Positions 34,336 through 46,366 of a stretch of DNA of 64,000 nt are shown one piece after another. Source of the DNA: Nissolia schottii (Eukaryota > Streptophyta > Magnoliopsida > Fabales > Fabaceae). The notes beneath the pieces were generated by a model. That model worked only from the letters and a program-made list of their open reading frames with translations, made no database searches and was not told where the DNA came from. The stretch lies in contig QANU01099484.1 of the NCBI GenBank assembly GCA_003254905.1, forward strand, positions 2,431 through 66,430. Reading direction: 5' to 3'. Each line of letters begins with the position of its first letter. Within the stretch, counting starts at the first letter, position 1. Position numbers and translations under genes: made by a program.

Positions 34336-34592
34336 TAGGTTTGAAATCGTTACCCCTATGACGATTTCAAATTCTTTAAAAAAAATCTGGGGTTCGAAAT
34401 CGCCATAAGAGGGACAATTTTAGATTTTTTTTAAAAAAAAAACTGGAGTCTAAAATTACCATTGAAATGACGATTTCAGACATTTTTTAAAATAAAAAAA
34501 AAATCTGGGGTCTGATGGCGATTTCAAACCCATTTTGAGAAAAACAATCTGGAGTTTGAAATCGTCATAGGAGATGACGATTTCAGGCCCAG
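34336..34592. repeat. Tandem array of GAAATCG/CGATTTC hairpins
   Basis: About five units of 45-60 bp. Each has the form CTGG(A/G)GT(T/C)TGAAATCG-(12-14 nt)-CGATTTCAGAC followed by a T/A-rich spacer. Units lie near 34339-34375, 34386-34426, 34442-34481, 34502-34531 (one arm mostly lost) and 34549-34590 (best preserved, GTCAT...ATGAC extends the stem). The flanking word AAATATGGG and the downstream CAAAAATTTTTCTCCG resemble the flanks of the two-unit copy in the Nudix intron. Function unknown. Confidence 0.7.
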
Positions 34593-36314
34593 AACCACAC
34601 ACTTGCAAAAATTTTTCTCCGAGGCCTGTTTCAGGCAATAAAATTTGCTGGACGGTAAAAAAACCTCCCGGGCTCAAATCACACAATACGTACAGTAAAT
34701 AAATAAGGTGTGTCAACTTTAAAAATCATTATCCTTGAAGACCACATACATAACCCATATTTGAGAATCGTTACACCTTTTACGTGACAACACAGCATCA
34801 TTAAAGGGTTGCTGTCCTTTTAGAGAGATATACGAAGAAAAGAAAACTATGGCACTGCGAACAGTTGTTATTGCATACCGCAGCCATACGTTAGAATGAC
34901 CTCAAAATTTCGAAGAATATATATGCTAAAAAATTCACTCAAAATATAAAAATGCACCAAGGCAGATACGACCACACGTGGGTAGCTGTACCTTGAAAAG
35001 GATTTTGGTATACACTTGGCACTCGTAGGTGGAATATAAAAACTTCAAATTAAACTTTTACAAAAATACATAAGTTAGTCCTCTATCTGCCAAAAAAATA
35101 ATAATAAGGTATTGATTTAGTCGCTTAAAAGCTTTGAATATCAACTAATTAGTCTTTTATAAATATGTTTTTAATCATTGAAAAATTATAAATTTTGTGT
35201 TTTATCTCTTAAATGTTTTTTTTAGAAAATACTCTCAGACAAATTCTATCCACACAAAATATCCACAAAAAAATTGTCATTGACTTATTTTTAACAAAAA
35301 TTTTTTTAGGGTAAAACAAAAAATTTATAATTTTTCAGAGATTGAAAAAATATTTAATCCTAAAAATAATATTTATTTGAAATATTTAAGAAAAAGTAAA
35401 TTAATGTTCAAAATAATTTTATTCGAAGAGAAGCCAAAAGACACTTACAAATTGAAAACGTTATATCAAAATTAATGTTGAGTTAACAAAAGATTTGTTA
35501 CTCTATTCCTAGCTCAAAAACTATTGACATCTAAACACCTTTTACGTCGAAGACCAATATGACAAGTGCTTCAGTTTGAATAACAGATTACGTCTCATTT
35601 TGCAATTGATATGAATATCATCGTTATCTGTAAGACTTTTTATAAAAGAAATATCACAAACGGGGGAGCAAACATACCACAAAGAAGAAAAAAAAACACA
35701 CCACGAAGAAAAACAAAAACACCACAAAAGAAATAACTATGTATCAGATTTAAAATTAAAGTCACTTATTAAATAAAAAATTCTAAATAAAGAAAACATA
35801 AAAGCGGTGGTGGCGGCTTCCAAAGGGAAAACACTAAAAAAATGAAGATTAAAAAAAAAGACGAGAACAAAATAAGGGATACGCTAATGTTCAAAATTAT
35901 TAATAACTAAATAACTTATCTCACATACTTTTGCAGAATCAATTCAAAATATTTAGTCACATTTTTACGTGACGAGAGATGTAAAGGTGGCTGCCGTTGG
36001 CCGCCGGATGGATGCGGCAGTGGTGGCTTTGAGGGAAAAAGTTAAATTTCACCAATAACAAGTTAAATTATATATAGACAAGTAGCTCGTAATAGCTCAT
36101 GAAATATATATTACTAATAAAAAAAAATCAGGAAATCCCAGATGAGCATGCACTTTCACACACACATATATGTCTATGTATCAAGTGTGGCCTCATGAAA
36201 AAAAATAATAATGCAACAGACAATTAAAAAACTTTCATATTTAGTACTTATAGATCTTTTTTTTTCTTGTTGTTGATGGAATAGTACTTATGGATCTTAG
36301 TATATACATTTATT

Positions 36315-36346
<32 letters not shown>

Positions 36347-36489
36347 GACGTCAATATGTGCATTTTGGACCACTAAATGAATATTGTTCATTTTGATATT
36401 AACAATGAGGTTTTTCAATATTAATTTGTTGATGGACCCGATCATTTTTTTAAATTTTTTTTATTATTATAATAAAAACTATACTCATT
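34593..36489. other. Intergenic DNA, no gene
   Basis: AT-rich with a (TA)n(CA)n microsatellite at about 36315-36346. No coding or transposon landmark recognised. The left end of the CACTA element may lie here but was not found. Confidence 0.4.
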
Positions 36490-36999
36490 CTAACTTCTAC
36501 ACTACAAGTTGCTCAGACTCAACAGGCCGAGAGTGCTTCCCCCAATACCGAGCCTACCCCTACCGATGAGAATGCAGTTTGGCTGGATGTGGTCAGCGGT
36601 ATGAATCGCAACTATGTCTATGGCCAGGAGACACAACTCACAGTTATATCAAGGGGACCTTGATTAGTTTTTGGATCCACCGGGCTGTCACCAGGGCCAG
36701 AAGCTGACGAGCTCCGAGAGTGCGTCTTCAAAATGAACCAACAGCTGCATCAACAGGCGTTGAAGCTAGAGGAGATGCGGCAGAAGGGGAAGGCTAAGAA
36801 GAGGAAGTCAAAGTTGAAAATTAATAACAAGCTAAAAAAGTTGTGGGCTTGCTTTGGTGAACCTATTCAAGTAGAGAATAGTAGAAGCGCTCGTGACATG
36901 CCTAGTGATTTACTGATGTCCTCCGGGTCCTCTAAAGATGATGCCCCCTACGACGACGATGCTACCTCCGATGATGATGTTGCGGATTTAGAAGATTAG
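36490..36999 (+). pseudogene. TNP1-like/Transposase_24 C-terminus
   Basis: One frame runs from about 36490 to the TAG at 36997, interrupted by a single TGA at 36661. The part before the stop reads AVWLDVVSGMNRNYVYGQ, which resembles the 'GG-x-KKGRVYGLG' region of plant Ptta/En/Spm proteins. The part after it has ADELRECVFKMNQQL, then basic KGKAKKRKSKLK and an acidic Asp-rich tail. In En/Spm relatives such proteins accompany the TNPD transposase. The N-terminal part is missing, and AATAAAG at about 37105 could have been its polyadenylation signal. Confidence 0.6.
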
Positions 37000-37394
37000 C
37001 CTTTTTAGTTGTTTTTGGTTTAGATTTTATGTATTTTTAACTTTGTTTTGAATTTGAAGTTGCTAACCATGTTTTAAGGAATTTGGTGTATATTTTTCTT
37101 ATTTTAATAAAGTTGTAGCTTATTTTATTTTTTATTTCCTTTCGGTGGGTTTACATAATTGAAGTTTGTTAATTAATAAATAAATAAATAATAAGTAGGC
37201 TTAATAAATTTAAAAAATAGGCTTAACAATTAGTACGCTTAATTTTTTGAGGCTTAATAAATAATAAATAATAAATTATTAGGCCTTAATGAATTAATTA
37301 GTAGCATTAATAAAATAATCTTTAGACCCTAATAAATTAATTAGGTTTTATGCATTATCGTCAGTAATAACCAATGGTACCACCATCGAAAAAA

Positions 37395-37733
37395 TTGACA
37401 GTAACTTGCAAACTCAAAATTCGAAATCAACGTCTGGTATGTTCGATAGTAATGTAGGTGATTCCGTACCAAAATTGTGGCGCCTATTTTTGTTATCATT
37501 GGTAAATTCTGATGGTACTCATACGATCTAGGGTTTAAGGCGCTAAACCCTTACAGGTTTAGGGTATTATCGTTAGAAAAAGCCGTCGGTAACTTGCAAA
37601 CTCAAAATTTGAAATCACTGTCAGATATGTCCAATAGTAACATAGGTGATTTGGTACCAAAATTGTGGCACCTATTTTTGGTATAGTAACGTAGGTGATT
37701 CAGTACCAAAATTGTGGCACCTATTTTTGGTAC
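37395..37733 (+). repeat. Direct repeats in the CACTA element
   Basis: Unit 1 (about 37395-37492) and unit 2 (about 37582-37684) share AGTAACTTGCAAACTCAAAA, GTACCAAAATTGTGGC and CCTATTTTTG. Unit 3 (37685-37733) repeats only the second half. TNPA-type subterminal motif arrays occupy similar places in En/Spm elements. Confidence 0.7.
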
Positions 37734-38610
37734 TATTAGGTTTTTTAAACAAATCCATTAAATGAAACGATGCATTTCAATTAAGAGATTACAGTCGGAC
37801 TGTGTCGTGTTACCATTGTTATATCTAACGGTAATGTTTTGAAAATTTACTTAATCGAATTTCACTTAGCCGCCACCACCATTTCCAATTCTTATACTTT
37901 CTTTTCTCGTCTCCTCTTTTCTCCACCATCACCACCACCACCATATCCTAGCTACCACCACTCTATTGTTGCCACCACCTCCCACAACTCTTCTACCATC
38001 TCATCAATCCCTCACATTATTTACCATCATCACAACACCTCTTCCACTAGCACCACCACAACTCCTCCACGACCACTACCACCTCCACCACCATGACCAC
38101 CTGTGACCACCACCACCACTACTTACTAGGTCATTACATAATTACTATTCTCTTTTTAATTCATTCAATTTCATAGATAATGTTAATTTCTAATTGATTT
38201 TTTTATTGTGATATGTTTATTTAGGAGATTGAAGGAGCCATTTATTTTGCGAATTGAAGGATTCACTCAACTTTGTAACAACAATTAGGCATGTCTATAT
38301 GAACTTACGTAGGATAGAGACTTATTTTCTTAGGATAGATTTGTAGGATTGGAGTTGTATGGTTGGATTGGGGGGGAAGGAATGCTTAGTGTTTCTTCCC
38401 AAACTTGTTTGAATTGTTATGTTAGCAACGGTGATTACATGTTGTTTGCGGAGATTAGAGGGAATCTGCTTTAGAATTTTTTAGGATTGTGTGCAATTAG
38501 CGGATTATGTATGATTACAAATTAAGAATGTATCTTGCAATAAGGAAATTAAACTGAGATCATTAAATTCACATCAGTGAATGTAATATGCGTGTAGGAT
38601 TTGTGCAAAC

Positions 38611-41600
38611 ATGATTCCATCGAACATATTTTGGATGCGCGATAGATACTACGAGAATCGGGGAGTGATAAAGTCAAAATTTTTTTACGGTGCGGACTAT
38701 TGTGAAATGGTTAAATTAACTGATCAATTTGTGGCAGAGCAAAGAGTTATGTGTTTGTGTTTTTCTTGCAAGCAGTGTATGATATTGAATGTTGAACATG
38801 TTAGAGTGCATATTTCCAGGAATGGATTTGAGCCGCATTATTGGATATGGGTAGACCGCGAAGAGGTGGATGTTAATGGTATGAATGAGTTCAATAGATG
38901 ACAGTATGAAGTAGGAGAGTTCAAGTCAGGCTTGTGTCGATGAACCAAAAACAATTAATGGTGATAGATATTTAAAAATGGTTAACGATGCTTTTGGAGG
39001 TGACTTTGACATGCACAATGACAACATACTAGATGAGGAACCCAATCTAGATGCCAAAATTTTCTAGTTTGTTAGAGGAAGGAAACAATTCAGTGTGGGA
39101 AGGATCTGTTGATTCAACATTATCTGTGGTAGCTAGGATGTTGATTATAAAGTTAGATGCAAATCAAAGTGAGAGATAGTTTGATCAGTGGCTTGAATTC
39201 ATTAACAAGCTAACACCATCATGGAATAAAATTCCAACAAACTTTTATCAAGATGAGAAAGTATTTTCTAAACTTGGCTTAAGGTCCATCAAGATTGACT
39301 GTTGTCGATCGGGCTGTATGTAGTGTTATAGTGATGATGCAGCCTTGACTCAATGTAAATTTTGTGGTGTTGATAGGTTTAAGCTGCAGAGAGTAGGTCT
39401 TGGGAGAAATAAGGATGTTCCTTTTAAACGAGTGCATTACTTGCCTTTAATTCCAAGACTTAAGAGGTTATTTGCATCAATGAGTTTGACATAACACATT
39501 AGATGGCATATTGACAATAAAAGAAACGATGGTCGCATGACTCACACTTCTCATGGTGAAGAGTGAAAACACTTTGATAGAGTTTACGTTGACTTCACCA
39601 CAAAACCTTGAAATGTGAGATTAGGGATTTGTTCTGATTGGTTTACTCCTAACAATCAGTTTAGTAAACCTTACTCATGTTGACCAATAATCGTTACACC
39701 GTACAATCTACCGTCTGAAATGTGCATGACAGACGCTTATCTATTCTTATCTTGTGTAATCCCCGGCCCGAGTAACCCTAAAGCAAAGATTATTTTTTCC
39801 TTCAACCTTTGATAGATGAAATGAACTAGCTATAGAATCTAGGGGTGCTTACATATGATGTGTCAATGAAGAAAAATTTTGTATTGAGGGCGACTTTGAT
39901 GTGGACTATTAACGATTTTCCTACTTATGGAATGTTGCTGGATGGATGACGTAGGAAACTTTAGTGTGTCCAATTTGTATGGAAGACACTAAGGCATTTT
40001 ACCTAATATAAGGAGGAAAACAATTGTGGTTTGGTTGTCACAGAGTATTCTTGAAACTTGGCCACACGTTTAGGAACAATAAGTATGGATTTTAGAAGAA
40101 CAAAATTTAAAATGAAGAGTCTCTACAAAGATTAACTGGTCCTTAGATTCTAATGAGGGTTAGACATTTTCAGAAGATTACTGAAGTTGAGAATGTTGTT
40201 AGGGTTCAAGGTTACGGGGAAGAGCATAACTGGACTAAGAAGAGTATATTCTAGGATTTGCCGTATTGGAAAGATAACTTGGTTCGTCATTGTCTAGATG
40301 TTATACATATTAAAAAAAATGTTTTTGATAATATAATGCATACTGTCATGGACACCGATCAAACCAAGGACAACGAGAAGCCAAGGCTAGACTTGAAACA
40401 TTTTTGTAAAAATCTCGAGTTGAACTTACAACAAATTTCTGGTGGTCGTTTCATGAAGCCCAAAACGTGCTACACTCAGAATAATCGACACGTTCAAAGT
40501 GTGCTTCGTTGGTTGCAAGATATGAAAATGCTCGACGGTTATGCATCTAACCTTGCTCGATGTGTCAATGCTGCACAAGGGAAATTGGTTGGCATGAAGA
40601 GTCACAAATGTCATGTGTTTATGCAGTGTCTATTCGTAATTGCATTCAGAGACCTATCGAAGTGTGTGTTGAAACTGCTAAGTGAGTTGAGCCACTTTTT
40701 TAGAACCTTATGCTCATCGACTGTTGACATTGAAGACCTCTTAGTCATGGAACAAAACATTCCCATTATCCATTGTTCACTCGAGAGGGTGTTTCCTATG
40801 GCATTTTTTTTATGCAATGGAGTATTTGGCTATACACTTTGCTTACAAAGACAGAATGTGTGGGCCGGTTCAGTACAGGTGGATGTATCCACTTGAAAGG
40901 TGCATGAGAGTGTTCAAACTAACAATAAAAAACAAGGCTCAAGTTGAGGGGTCGATACACGAGGCATTCTTAACCAAGAAAACTTCTTATTTTTGTTTGT
41001 ACTACTTTGGTGCTAATGTTAATTGCAATAAAACTACAGTGGGACTAAAAAATGATGGTGGTGCAATGCCTAATTAGTCGTCATTTTCAATATTCAATCA
41101 ATTTGGACGTGCGTTGGGAAGAGTAAAGGATTATTGGTCGAATGCACAAGAAAGGGTGGCAGCTCACTTGGCTGTTTTGCTGAATTGTGAAGAAGTGCTT
41201 CCATATTATCAATAAGTTGAATCGATCCTTGTAATCTTCTTTAATTTATTAATACACAATTTCTAACAATGTTGATTACGTTGATGGTATTTATAGGATG
41301 TTTCAACAACAATTTAGTGATCAATGCTCTGATCAAATGTTTCCTTCGTGGTTTGCAAATTATGTATGCATTTAACTTTAGATTATATATTTCAATCGAA
41401 TGATTTCCTTTATCATAATTAGATACTTGTAACTTAGTTTAAAATCTATATAGGTGCAAAATCATTGTAGTAGCGACCACCACTTGATGAGTTTGTCATG
41501 GGGACCTATGAACAAGCAATTAGTTGGCCAATTTATTTTGTTAACGGATACAAGTTCCACACATCTGAATGGGCAACTTGACAAAGGACAAACAATAGCG

Positions 41601-42204
41601 GTGTTTGGGTTAAGGGTGAATATTCTAATACTGTTGAAACAACCATGATTGGTATGGAGTGTTTAAACAAATTATTGAATTAGAGTATGCGCACAATGGT
41701 CCACCTCATCATGTTGTACTTTTCCGCTGTGATTGGTATATATGATCCAAATGGAACTCGGACTCACCCCGACTACAAGATCATTGAGATTAATCGTACA
41801 AGGCTATATAAGGGTGTGATCCATTTATAGTTGCTGAAAGAGCAAAACAAGTTCATTACACAAAATATCCAGGAGCTAACCAATCAAGTTGGTAAGTTGT
41901 GATGAAATGCAGAGTAAGTGGTCGAATTGAGTTTGATGACACAGAATTTTCAGACAATGCATTTGATCAAGCATATCAACTGCCAGAGCCAATCCTTGCA
42001 ACGATAATTATTGAGTCTCCATTACCTAACACATTAGATAGCAGTACAGTTGATGATGACCCTGGGATAGTTGAACTTCCTAACCTCCAACAACATGCAA
42101 GTGATGAAGAAATTGATGGATGCAACAATAGTCAAGAAGAAGAAGAGTTCGATGATGAACTTAGTTTTGAAAATTATGATGACAGTTTTGAACTTTTGGA
42201 ATAG
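38611..42204 (+). pseudogene. CACTA TNPD-type transposase
   Basis: Landmarks in order are as follows. A Transpos_assoc domain (38611-38900) with CFSCKQC and HYWIWVDREEVD. LGLRSIKIDCCRSGC near 39277-39320. RWHIDNKRNDGRMTHTSHGE near 39501. TPYNLPSEMCM and FLSCVIPGPSNPKAKI near 39695-39790, which with the TINDFPTYG stretch near 39910 marks the Transposase_21 core. PYWKDNLVRHCLDVIHIKKN (40258) opens the best-preserved ORF, followed by DGYASNLARCVN and KSHKCHVFMQ. The DUF4218 signature GPVQYRWMYPLERCM is near 40865, and a DUF4216-like YAHNGPPHHVVLFRCDWY near 41680. The ORF ends with a Glu/Asp-rich tail at 42204. Many stops and frameshifts make this a pseudogene. The intact protein would cut and rejoin the element's ends. 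Confidence 0.85.
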
Positions 42205-42689
42205 TATATGTAATTATTCAAGAATTTGTAATACAATTCCATTTGAAAATTATTTGTAATTTTTCTATTAAATTTTATTGCAAAAATTCATTTTTAGTAT
42301 TAACTTATTTATAAGGATAATTTATTATTTATGTATTAAAATAAATAGATAATTATATATTCTATTTAATTATTTATATATTTAATTAAAACACTAATTG
42401 AATTAAATATACATTTATTTACTTAAAATTTAAAGTAGACTTTTTATTTTATTTTATATAGAATGTCATATTATGGTATTAGATGACTATTAAATTATTT
42501 ATTATATTTAGTAAAAATATTATTGAATTTAATATTTATTTAATCCAATAATTATATAATTATATATTTATTTTATATATAATTTATAGGATTAAATAAT
42601 TGATTGAACTAAATAATTATATTATTAAATATTTATTTAATATATAATTTATTGAATTAAATAATAATTTAATAATTTTTAAAAATTAA

Positions 42690-43198
42690 TCATCAATATC
42701 GTCAGACATTACCCATAGTAATATACCGACGGTAGTAGTTTCAAAATATTAATATAATATTAATAATTATCGTCAAATTTTTTTGACGGTAAATTGTACA
42801 AATTACCATTGGCTACAATTGACGGTAAATTTAATAAAATATTAATATATGTCGACTGTCATTGACGGTAAATTGTAATAAATTTATGTATAAATAGCAT
42901 TAAATTTCTGTCAGAATTAACTGACGATAAATAGAATAAAATATTAATAGTATTACTGTTGATTTTAGTCGATGATAACTGGTTCAGTATGAACCATTCC
43001 TGGATCTCCATTTTCGCCAGCTTAAACCAATGGTAATTACCATCGGCTATGTCACTTCGACGATAATAAGTTACTATCGAGGCTTATACCGTCGGTCTCG
43101 TTTTTGTAGGTAAATCTGATGGAAAGCCAAAATTCTGACAGTAATTGGGAAAAAATTCGACTATAATTTCGATGGTAACTAATGTTTTTCTTGTAGTG
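42690..43198 (+). repeat. CACTA 3' subterminal repeats and end
   Basis: Several copies of TTGACGGTAAATT and the complementary ACCGTCGGT/ACCATCGGC words (about 42695-43115) lead into TTTTTCTTGTAGTG at 43185-43198. Subterminal repeat clusters are the transposase-binding regions in En/Spm elements. Confidence 0.7.
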
Positions 43199-43564
43199 AC
43201 AGGTGATGGTGGAGGCGGGTGTAGGTATGAGATTCAGTGGTAGTGGTTGTGGTGGTAAGGGAGGTAGTGTGGCGGTGGAGACAAGTGTGGGCATAGTGGT
43301 GGATTCGGTGTGAGAGGTGGAGAAAGTGGGTAGAGAGATGAGGAAGAAAATGAAGAAGAAATGAGGAAGAAGAGAATGTTCACATATTTATGCCTGCGAA
43401 TGGTTATTGGTGCGTAAATATGTCGGTAATTTTTTGAAATCCATCAATAGCCATGATAAACAAAACATATTGTTTCATTTGTGTGGGAAATCTGCTACTC
43501 AATGAAATTTGATTAATGGCAGATAAATTTGCCGCTATAATATTATCTATTGGTAAAACTAAAA

Positions 43565-43605
43565 ACCCTAACTGTAAACCTTAACCCCTAACCCTAAACC
43601 TACAA
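43565..43605 (+). repeat. Telomere-like interstitial motif
   Basis: AAACCCTAA-type units in degenerate tandem: AAAACCCTAACTG is followed by TTAACCCCTAACCCTAAACC. Four or so imperfect units only. Confidence 0.4.
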
Positions 43606-45059
43606 AGTACAAGAAAAATATAACGACTATATTGATCTTCAATTCAACATGCACCATCACTTGGAGCATACACAATAGTCAATTAACTCTCTCATCGAGA
43701 TCGTTGATATGAATTTTCACGGCAAGTATACCGTGACGTACAAGTAATAAATAGTGAGAAGGGTTGTCGTACCCAAGATGACAAATTAATTGTTACGTTT
43801 ATTCGAATACCAAAGAGAATGAAAGGGGAATTGAGATGTTGTTCAAGTGTGTGAAATAACAAAATACTAATATCAATGTAAATAGCAAAATAACAAAAAC
43901 AAGATGGGGTTTATGATTTAATTCGACAACAAAGAAAACACTTAGGGAATTTGATTCAACACATTACACTCTTGCCAATCTAATCTCAATTATTCAGACT
44001 ATGGTCTACTCGATTGCCGGTTGGAATTCCTTTCCCAATTATTAGTCTTTCTCAAGAACAAACAATTATCTTCTCACAATTTAAATGCCTAATGACGTTT
44101 TGGCCGTTGAGTCTTCAGCCTATAAATAGACTCAGCCTCCTATGCAAAGTAACTCAGATATCTCAGATAATACAATTGTTATTTCTCTGTTCTTTATCTC
44201 TCTCCTATATTTTTTGGTGTCCCATTTATCAGTTTTTTCCACGATGTTTAAGAGAGACAAAGAAGGAGCTTTCACGTCTTTAAGCTCATTTTTTCAGCAG
44301 CTATAATTAGGTTGATCACTAGTAATTTTAACCAATAAAAAAAATGAGAGGGGAAAATGCATAAACACAAAGCCTGATCAATGATGGTGATACTTTCGGT
44401 TGTGTCTATGTATTCCTCTCGAGGAGATTTCTTAACAAGTTATTGTTTCGACAGCTGATCACAAAGCTCTCACAACTTTGATTTCTTATAATTTAAGACC
44501 TCCAAAAATTGAAACAAACCAAATCAAGTTTAGCTTAAATGATTGAAAACAAATTTTACACTTATGTTTATCTAATGTTACAAAAAACAATTTTCTTTAC
44601 TTTACAAAAAAATAATTTTTGAGAAAAACCTTGTGAACAAACCGTAAGTTAAATGTATCATGGAATCTAAATATGATATTAAAATTCAAAAATAACAAAC
44701 ATAACTAATTCAAGCAACTCAAAACAGATTTCGTCCCTGTGCATAATGTATGTTTCTAAAATCATTTTCAATAGTTTCGAATATATTAGACTCACTTTTT
44801 GAGAAAATTTGTAGACTAACTATAAGTTAATATTGCCAATATGAAATGTATTTTCTCATAATTAACAGCATCCGACAACAGAATTAGCAAGGAAAATGTA
44901 CCTTCACCAAAGCACCGATGGCAAGTACTCAAATGATCTTGATTTGCTTGTTGTATTAAGGAAGGGATGAAGATATAGACGTATGTGAGCTGTACGAGAA
45001 AAAAAGAAGAAAAAAGAATAAGGCATACTAAGAAAAATTGCAACAAGAATGCCAAACTT

Positions 45060-45262
45060 TGTGTATGATGGATGAGGAAACTATGACTTCTAAAAATGTG
45101 GGAGAAAGAACCGCCACAAAATGTTAAGAACCGCCGATAGCTTCAACTCAATGACGATGATTACAGTGAACCGCCGGGAAGTGAAATAATCATTGAATTC
45201 TGTGGCAGTCGGGCATAACCGCTGCTAAACAACCACCACTAACAACAAGTTTTCTTGTGGTG
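45060..45262. mobile_element. Second CACTA-like terminus
   Basis: The sequence ends GTTTTCTTGTGGTG at 45262; its reverse complement CACCACAAGAAAAC is close to the CACTA end at 43198. The preceding 200 bp has repeated ACCGCC(A/G) words like a subterminal region. No partner end or transposase seen. Confidence 0.4.
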
Positions 45263-46130
45263 TAATAAGTTTCACATTGCTCAATAATATGATCTATACG
45301 TGTAATCCTTAGCTTAAACAACTTTTTTTTTTTCCTTTCGAGTTAAATTTACTCAAGTCTAAGACTTTCTATAGGTATTCTTAATATTTTACACATGAAA
45401 ATCAAAATGTAGGATTCCTTCCCACAATGGTTTTCATTGTTAGCCACCCTTTATATCAAATTTAGAATACCGTTGCAGTATAGGTGCATGTTTGAGAACT
45501 ATGTTAAACAACTTAAAAAAAAAAAATTGCATCTTGTTTGGTAAAAAAATACTATATGAAAAAAAAAAATTGTTTCTTCTAATTATAAAATGTTTTTTTA
45601 AAAATAATCAGAAGCAAAATTTTGGAGTTTTTGATTATAGGTTGAAGTTGATTATTTTAGAATTATGATATTTTACCAAACTAATTAACTCTACAAATCA
45701 AATATAATATAATATAAATAAATCATTTAATATCTTTTTTTAATAATTTTTCTTATTACAGCAATTTTTTATACATTCCAAACAGACTAATTTAAAATCA
45801 CTTTTATGTTAATACATCCAACCATAAATTGATATTTACTTAATCGATTATATAAAGAAACAATTATACTCATGATTGGAAAAATTTAACGTTGCATCTT
45901 TTTCAAACAGATCTTAAGTATGTTTTCCCAAGCTTACTACATTTAATTAGGAAGCTTTCGTTTTCTGAACCAGGTCTCAATTATTGGAAATAATTTAGAA
46001 GAGATAGTGAACCAATTGAAGCAACAATGTACGTATATATAATGTGTGGCTAGCTCAGTTCACTCAGTATATGTTATATATGCATCAAGGGGAAATTGTG
46101 TCACGAGTCACGACCCAAATAAAATACTAA

Positions 46131-46366
46131 TGTTAAGCATCTTGAGTGAACAAATTAAAAGGGCACGAAAAATACAAGAAATAAACAGAGTACAGAAAAA
46201 TAACTGTGTTATATTATTAAGTTTGTGTTTATAATGGAGGGTGGGTCTATATATAGGTTAAAAACCCAACGGCTAAAAGATAAATTATAATCAATCAAAT
46301 ATTTAAAAAATTATAATTAAATCAAATCAAATCATTTACAATCGTTAACAGAAATTATTCTTAACA
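46131..46366 (-). repeat. Solo LTR of the 18571 family
   Basis: On the minus strand it runs from TGTTAAGAATAATTTCTG (46366) to CATCTTGATG-like CAAGATGCTTAACA (46131), with GCCGTTGGGTTTTTAACC and a TATATATAG core as in 18571-18784. No PBS or purine tract adjoins, so it is a solo LTR. The flanks ACTAA and AATAA could be a decayed 5-bp duplication. Confidence 0.6.

Larger units (their letters stand above)
36490..43198 (+). mobile_element. CACTA (En/Spm) transposon, decayed
   Basis: Order on the + strand: C-terminal part of a TNP1-like ORF (36490-36999), non-coding DNA with direct repeats (37395-37733), a CCA-rich tract (37910-38130), a TNPD-type transposase with many stops (38611-42204), subterminal DNA dense in GACGGTAA-type words (42690-43120), and a terminus TTTTTCTTGTAGTG ending at 43198. 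Its reverse complement CACTACAAGAAAAA is a typical CACTA end. The three bases after it (ACA) would be one half of the 3-bp target duplication. The left terminus was not found, so the start is only the first recognisable piece. No active transposase is possible. Confidence 0.8.
43199..46130. other. Intergenic and degraded repeat DNA
   Basis: 43200-43370 is GGT/GA-rich. 43565-43605 has telomere-like words. 43720-43810 contains a stretch resembling LTR-retrotransposon leader DNA common in plants. 44100-44230 (GTCTTCAGCCTATAAATAG...) looks like an old LTR related in layout to 18571-18784. No host gene. Confidence 0.4.

Noticed and set aside
36497..36508. CACTACAAG as the left end of the CACTA element
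   Set aside because: It lies inside the continuing TNP1-like frame (…TLQVAQTQQAES…), lacks the following A run, and the preceding three bases do not match the ACA after the right end.
37839..38096. 85-codon Ser/Thr/Pro-rich ORF
   Set aside because: Produced by CCA/CCT-rich low-complexity DNA in the non-coding part of the CACTA element.
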